Below, piece by piece: positions 53,401 through 61,300 of a DNA stretch of 64,000 nt. Source of the stretch: Limnoperna fortunei. Taxonomy: Eukaryota; Mollusca; Bivalvia; Mytilida; Modiolidae. Under the pieces are notes generated by a model. It worked only from the letters and a program-made list of their open reading frames with translations. It did not search any database and had not been told where the DNA came from. The stretch covers positions 64,349,898-64,413,897 of the forward strand of contig OX104123.1 in the NCBI GenBank assembly GCA_944474755.1, read 5' to 3'. Position numbers and translations under genes: made by a program. Position 1 is the first letter of the stretch, and the number at the start of each line of letters is the position of its first letter.

Positions 53401-55300
53401 GTGAAATATGGTTTTTGATTACATTGCTTCAGTATCATTAGAGATTTTATATGTTAAATATAGATATTAATTGTATTTTAAAAGTTTCAGGATGTGATTT
53501 TATATGTGAAATATGGTTTTTTAATTCCATCACCATGATCACTATGGTGTCAGGATTGATTTTATATGTTGAATATTTTGTTTTAATGGTATTGCCAAGG
53601 TTTCAGGATTGAATTTATATGCAAAATATGGTTTTTAATTGCACGGCTAAGGTAACCACAACGGCTTGCTATACATTTACCGAAACGCGGACGGGAAAGA
53701 AATCGGCCGCGTTCTTAAAAATAGACTGCCGTAGATTTCGTTAACTAATTTTTTATGATTGTCTAATTGACAATTTGTAACGAAATGATTAAAAAAAGCA
53801 TATATTTTGACTTTTTGTACAAAGGGACATTTTGTGACTTGAAAATTGAAAAGCAGAGATTTTGTCCACTGGACATTTTTGTCACGTGACTATTGAAAAG
53901 CAGAGATTTTGACAATTTTTGTCCACTGGACATTTTGGTCACGTGACAATTGGAAAGCAGAGAGTTAGACAATTTTTGTCCTCTGGACATTTTTGTCACG
54001 TGACATTTGAAAGCAGAGATTTTGACCGTTTTTGTCAATTTGACAAAAGCAGAGATTTGGACCGTTTTTGTCCACTTGACAAAAGCAGAGATTTGGACCG
54101 TTTTTGTCCACTTGACAAAAGCAGAGAATTTGACAATATTTAAAGCAGAGATTTGGACAAAATTTTGTCCTGTCAAAGCGGTCAAATTGACTGGTTTTTG
54201 GTCAAAAAGCAGAGATTTTTTTTCTCAAAAGCAGAGATTTTGACCAGAGATTTGGACTGGTTTAAGTTAACTTTATGTTATGTTAGGACTGCACCTAACT
54301 GTATATCACATTAAATTTTCGGGGTGTCATGTCAGCTACAATTTTTGCACATTTAGAAACCCCAACGGGTACTCAAGGAAACTCACAAACACCCATAAAA
54401 TAGTCAAGAAATGAGCTTTGTACAATCAGCTAAAATATAGACAATACATGTAACAAATTATATCAATTCATTATAAATTCGATATAAAACTGCTTTTTAA
54501 TTAGAGCTCAAATATCAAAATTCCAATTAATAATAAATCCACTGTCCATGCTACAGTTCGACGCAGCAAAACATCAAAATAAGAAATAATTTCCTCTCCA
54601 TCAGTCAATGGGTACATCGAAAGTGTAAAAACCCCCTGAAAAGTGTAAAAACCCCGTGGAATAGTGTAAAAACCCCCATATCTGTGGTGAAAACCCCTCA
54701 GAAATGATAGATATTACCATATATTATGATAATAATCCAATATTTGTGAAACAATAATTACATTTTATCCCACAGAATCGATTTTTGTAACCGCTCCGTA
54801 CATCCTATATTAGGTCTTATAGCTAGGGGAGAGCACTCTAATTCATTGCAATAAAAGTACTAAAAGTACGGTAAGCTGGAATTATATTGACAATTGTAAT
54901 AAGGACAATGATTTAATGTGTGAACTAAACATATTATCTATAATTGTATTAGGAAATTTTTTTAAATAGATATATTTCATTAAAAGCTCTTTTTTCTTGG
55001 TATTAAATGTAATTATATGTCTCTGTTGTAATTTAAAGATTTTATGTCATGTTAGAAGCTCATATTAGACAAAATTAGTTACAATTACAATGAATTGATT
55101 ATAATTGTAAATAATTAAGAGCCCCCACTCCACGTCAAGGCTAAGAGCATGTGTGGGGGAGGGTCAGGGGGTTTTATATATTTATTCATTCAAGTCTTTT
55201 TGTTTTATAACTATATATATAGGAGTTATAATTTTTTTCTGGAAAAGTACCAATCATTATTATAATTGTTATTATTATTATTATTTTTATTATTATTATC

Positions 55301-55378
<78 letters not shown>

Positions 55379-58300
55379 AGCCTGGTATTGCCTGTAATAT
55401 TGCTAAATTGTTCTAACTAGACCAAGGGATAGTTAAATTTTATCTTTCAAGTTTAAAACTACTAAGACATCCTGCACAAGGCTCGGGACATCTGTCGTAG
55501 TCCGCGCAACATTTAGTTAAAGTTATGTTTTCAAATTTAAAACTACTAAGACATCCTGCACAAGGCTCGGGACATCTGTCGTAGTCCGCGCAACATTTAG
55601 TTAAATTTATGTTTTCAAATTTAAAACTACTAAGACATCCTGCACAAGGCTCGGGACATCTGTCGTAGTCCGCGCAACATTTAGTAAAATTTATGTTTTC
55701 AAATTTAAAACTACTAAGACATCCTACACAAGGCTCGGGACATCTGTCGTAGTCCGCGTAACATTTAGTTAAATTTAATTTTTTCAAATTTTAAACTACT
55801 AAGGTACCTGTACACGTCTCGGGTCAAATTATGCTGTTCGCTAACGTACTGAGTGTCTCGCCCTTGAAAAAAAGACAAAAAATACATTAAACAAAACATA
55901 GAAAACATAGAAATGTCACTCGGAATCTACATCGCAATTCTTTGTCTTCTTAATAGTCGTCGTCCGTTCGTTGATTTTCCTTTTTAGCTGACCTTTCTTC
56001 CTTCCTCGGGTTCTCGGTTTAATGACAGTCATTTGTCCGTCTGTCGAAGTAACGGTCTTTTGGTCCGGTGGCAAGTGGTTGCGGAATCTTCTAAAAAAAC
56101 GTTCTCTTTCGTCGACGGTCTTTGTCATCCATAGCGATTTCGACACCTGAAACTGTTTATGGCTGTCCGCTAGTCGGTATTGTCCAATTGAAATCAATGA
56201 TCGTAGCAAATCTTTATATTGGGTGTCCACAATATCTCTTAAAACCTCTACTAAATCCAATAACGGTTGTGATTTCCAGTCGATAGCTCGCTTCAAAACA
56301 TGATTGAGGGATTCACTATTATTATTTGTCCAACTATTGTCAAAGTAACCAATGTGATTAACTGTTTTCCGATGTTCAATCAAAGTGTAACCATTAGCTG
56401 CTTTCTGTTTTCTTAAAATTGACATTGTTGTTAACTGTTATAATGATAATAAAACACTTAGCCGTTAATAGTATTGCTCTTCGATTACTTTCTGCTGTTA
56501 TCTGTTTTGGGAAAAATAACATATTGTTAACCTGTCATTTTTTATGAACCCCTTCAATACCCCCCTCAAAAATTATTTCAGTAGTAAAGTTATTTCATGT
56601 CATATTTGGTAATAAATATGTAATTTTGAAATCAAGGCATAATCTACAAAATAGCCTTTAAAAAGGAAATTTTACTGGACATATTGATAAATTCTAATGT
56701 TCCTGCTTGTTGTCTTTATAATTCATTAAACATAGAATAAAGTAATACCTTTATTTTACAGCCATGATCATATATGTAAAAGGAGCATGTGATGTCATGT
56801 CAAACTTTTTCCCGTGCACATTACATTTTAATGGTGAGATCTACCTCAGCGCAGAACACCTGTATCAAAATATCAAAGTACTCTACCACAAGCAAACAGT
56901 CCTTGCAGCTGAAATAATACAGGCAAAGGATGCCAAGACGGCGAAAGCATTAGGCAAGATGATTCGGCCAAGTCAGTCTTGGGAAGACGTAAAGCCAACA
57001 ATTATGGCAGAAATCTTAAAGATAAAATATGCCCAGTGCCAACAGTTTAGAGACACACTCTACAACAGCTCGGGCTACATATGCCACAACGTAACCGACG
57101 AGTTCTGGGGCACTGGACAGAGCGGTAATGGACAGAATGTGTTTGGACTTTTATTAACAGCACTGCGTGCAGGCTTAAAATTGTAACTATTTGTTATGAC
57201 AACTGAAACTTTAATGTTATTTTGTCATGTTTTGTTATGTTTGTTACGTTTTTTCAAGATGAATATATTGATAAAGTGTGTCTAGTGTTGTTGAATTATC
57301 TCCAGAATTTTCAATTGTTACTTATTTAGATGTAACATCCAAGAACACACTATACATAAAGATCCCAACAAAGACAACGGGTCATTAAGTTTTATTGCTC
57401 TCTGTTTGCATATATTCGTAAACAAAAAATCACACACTTTATTGAAACTTTATTGTATTGTCTATCCTGAAAAGAATTTAATAAAAACAAAAATAAATAA
57501 ACAAACTAACTATTAATCATTCTTTTCAGTATTATAGCATCCATTTATTTTATTTCTACTAATAGTACTTTTAGTACTTTTATTGCAATGAATTAGAGTG
57601 CTCTCCCCTAGCTATATGGCCTAATATAGGATGTACGGAGTGGTTACAAAAATCGAATCTGTGGGATAAAATGTAATTATTTTTTCACAAATATTGGATT
57701 ATTATCATAATATATGGTAATATCTATCATTTCTGAGGGGTTTTCACCACAGATATGGGGGTTTTTACACTATTCCACGGGGTTTTTACACTTTTCAGGG
57801 GGTTTTTACACTTTCGATGTACCGGTCAAGTTCATTTACAGAACCGTTGTTAGTTATTTAGTCCGAAATATGTTTGTTGAAGGTGAATCATAACTCAAAA
57901 TATTATTGAAAAATCTAAGAAATATTTAGGTTTAATGTGAAATGCCTCTTCAAGTTTACATGTTATTTTATTGAACGTTTAAATGCAGTCACAAGTTTGG
58001 TTAAGTAACTAAATGTAAATATAGTGATCTCGAATGGTTTAAAAGACATGCATAAGTTACAAGTTGACTTTTTTCTAGAGCCTTACAAAACAACAACATT
58101 TCGCTGCTAGAGGAAACGCCTAAAGACCATTAAAAGTATACAAAGTAAAACATACTAACCGAACTTCATTTGTAACATAATACCTAGTGTTAAGAGTACC
58201 GTAGGTTTTTAACTTAACAATTCATCATTTGATTTTAAATAATTTTTGTAATGCTGCAAATCCTGTTAGACGATGTTAATTCCTAATAACTTTCTACACA

Positions 58301-61300
58301 TATATAACATGTAAAAATCCCTAGCTTCATAATTAGACATTGTAGTCCACAAATTACATGGTCATAAGTATAATCAGAGCAATAAATACAAGTTGTCACT
58401 GTTGTCATTGCTTTCCAAGTCTCCATAAATATGTCACGATAAATGCATAATCGCGCATTATAAGGAAATAAAATCTGATAAGGTAATGTTTATCGCACAT
58501 TAACCCTAGATCATTTTTGAATCTCATACAGAATTTTGAGAATGGCAAAATATACATACATGTAATGAATCAAATGCCGTTATACTGTTTATTTTTATTT
58601 TGTCTTGTTATTTGTTTTATCTGTATTGATCTGAAGACCCGGTGTGTGTGTTGAAAGTTCGTTATTTTGACTCATCTAGAAAAGTATAAATCATGTTTAT
58701 TGAATACTGCCCTCTCAATTATTACTGGTTATATATTGTACGCACACTTACTTGTTCAAAAATATATAATATGTCATTTAAAAAAAATAGCAAAGAAAAC
58801 TGACCGAACAACAAGAGCCTAAGGTCAAGGGACAGTTACAAATCCGGATAAAGACAAAACGCAACACAAAAACCAAAAACAAAAAAAAGCAGAAAAGAGA
58901 GTAACCCGAACCCAATAAAAACTCAGGTGCTTCGGACGAGTAAGCAGTGCTTGCCTCTAATTAGACACCCGTAGAGTTACTCATTTGCATTTCTAGGGAA
59001 AAGTAAAATACAGGAATAGGAATCACTACCTATAACTCAGCAAAAATGTCAGTTCGTATTTGAGACACTGGTTTCCTATCACGATCAATTAAATCATAGA
59101 TCTTCTAGAGAGATAACATTAACCTAGGTGCTACAAACCCTTGTTTGAGTAGTTTAGCAGTCAACAGCAGGAATCGGTCTAGAAAATCGGAACACCGATC
59201 GCAGGATCTAGAATAACGTATAAGTTGTGAAATGTACACACCATACGCTGGAGCTGCTGGAATGTTGCTGTCGATGAACGATATTTTACAAAGTATTGTA
59301 TTTTTCAGATGAAACGTTTTTTATTAACCATCTAATTATGTTTCGTTTTTCATTAATTGGCGTAAATAAGTTCACACTTTACATGTATTGTTACAGAAAC
59401 CTACAAGACAACAATATAACTTTTCTAGAGAAAGATACCTTTATCAACTTACCAGCTCTGCAAACTTTGTAAGTAACATGATAAAGTTATAAAAGCATAA
59501 GGCTATGATTTCCACATTAAATTCATAACGGATTGATTGGTCTTCATTAGTCGAGTGGTGGATCTGACATTGTGAATGGCGTAACCTTAGTGAGTAGTTT
59601 ATTTAGTATGTTTACTAATGCATTTATGTACTTCGATGCAACATTTATGTTATTTTTTACTGCTGTGCTTAATTATAAATCGCTATATACGTAAATTGAA
59701 GCTTAATAGTGTATTTTAATGACTTAAATTCACTCAGAGTAAGCTATCGTAATTTTTTTATGTGCATCTGACTGAAAGAGCCCTCCTTCTCTTCAAGCTT
59801 CATATTTTGTGATAGTTATTATACGTAGTAAATAAGCAAAATAATGCCGGTCATTATAAATATTCATTTTGGCCTAAAAACACTCTGGTAAAATATGGGT
59901 AGGTAGGAAAGTTTTTTAAACGATTTTTAGCTCACCTGGACCGAAGGTCCATGTGAGCTTTTGTCATCATTTGGCGTTCGTCGTCCGTCGTCCGCCGTCT
60001 GTCGTTCGTCGTCTGTAGTCCGTCGTAAACTTTTTCAAAAAACTGCTTCTCTGCAACCGCTGGGCCAATTTTTTTCTTAACTTGGCCACAATCATCCTTA
60101 GGGTTCCGAGTTTAAAATGTATACCCAGGGTGCAGACAAAGATAGAACATGGTTGTCAACACACGTTTTGGATCATTATCTCAAAAATTATAATAGCTAT
60201 ATAGAAAACCGTTACTGCAAATTGATCAGCACATTAAGCTCTTCAATAGCTGTTATTAGTGTGAAGTTGTTTACAATAAAACTTGAAAACTGAAAGAGGT
60301 AGAGTAAAACTGTAAATAACAGAAATTATCAGAATTAAAGCCCTAAAATTCATTTAATTTGTCTGAAATTGTCAGATGACTCCTTATATGAGTTACTGCC
60401 CGGAACTGACAATTTTTTAATGAAATTGTCCGTATTTTTCCCGTAACTAAAAAACTCTAACAGCTACAGTAAAACTGTAAATTGCAAAAATGATCAGCAA
60501 TACAACCCATAAAATTCACTGTTGGTCTGAAATTGCCAGATGACTCCTTATAAGAGTTATTGCCCTTAAATTTCAATTTTTTAATGAAATTTGCCATTTT
60601 TGTCCTGTAAAATAAAAACTGTAACAGCTAGAGTGAAACTGTAAATTGCAAACATGATCAACAATACAAGCCCTACAATTCACCGTATAACTGAAATTGT
60701 CAGATGACTCATAGGAATTATTGCCCGTAATGGCAATTTTTTATGAAACTTTTGGTTTTTGTCATGTAACTTAAAAACCACACAGTTAGAGTGAAATTAT
60801 GAATAGCAAAAATGATTAGCAATACAAGCCCTACGCTTTACTTTCTTGGTCTGAAATTGTCAGATGACTTCTTATAGGAGTTATTGCCCTTAAATGACAG
60901 TTTTTTATGAACTTTTCTATTTTTGTCCTGTAACTTGAAAACTATAGAGACTAGATTGAAACTGTTAATTGCACAAATGATCAGCAAAGCAAGGCCTATA
61001 TACGATCGCTTAGCCCAAAATTGCAAATTGCAAGATGTTAGGAGTTATTGCCGTTTAATTATGAATTTGGACAAATGATCAGTTTTTGTATTATAAATTA
61101 GTCTATAACACACCTAGAGTAAGACTGTAAATTTCTAAATTACCCTAAAGGACAAGGCCTACAAACCATTTACTTCTCACAAATTATATGATGGCACCTT
61201 ATAGGAGTTATTGTACTTAACCTAAAGTTTAGAAGAAATGTTTACTTGTTGCACAGTAACTCAAAAGCTATAAGAACTAGACTGAAACTGTAAATTTCAA

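Larger units (their letters stand above)
50112..54301. mobile_element. 4.19-kb TA-flanked element filled with satellite repeats
   Basis: The left end CAGTTGGGTGCAGTCCTAAC (then ATAACA) and the right end, its inverse with one mismatch in 26 bp, are flanked by TA (50110-50111, 54302-54303). Removing the element restores the intron sequence seen uninterrupted at 45598-45610 (TTTCAGC TA TATCACATT). It has no transposase. Subterminal zones (50150-50520, 53840-54260) carry repeated palindromes; the centre is a satellite array. Confidence 0.85.
54609..57824. mobile_element. 3.2-kb DNA transposon with 259-bp TIRs carrying NADAR and MULE-like frames
   Basis: Terminal repeats 54611-54869 and 57565-57823 begin GGTACATCGAAAGTGTAAAA and differ at about five of 259 positions. 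The element interrupts intron sequence that is continuous at 45908 and 49205, with GTCAA on both sides. Contents from left to right: (ATT)n, a Cys-rich 84-bp repeat (-), a MULE-like C-terminal frame (-), and NADAR (+). Long TIRs and the MULE-like frame suggest a Mutator-like element, although MULE target duplications are usually 8-11 bp. The near-identical TIRs imply recent activity. Confidence 0.85.

Noticed and set aside
51180..53660. CRISPR-like array
   Set aside because: Regular repeats, but units are contiguous and diverging without unique spacers, in a eukaryotic transposon.
53763..54185. 140-codon minus-strand frame with repeated [12 protein letters not shown]
   Set aside because: Arises from the repeated AGCAGAGATTTGGACC subterminal motif, on both strands at once; not a protein gene.
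55153..55416. Tyrosine-rich 87-codon frame
   Set aside because: Translation of the (ATT)n microsatellite.
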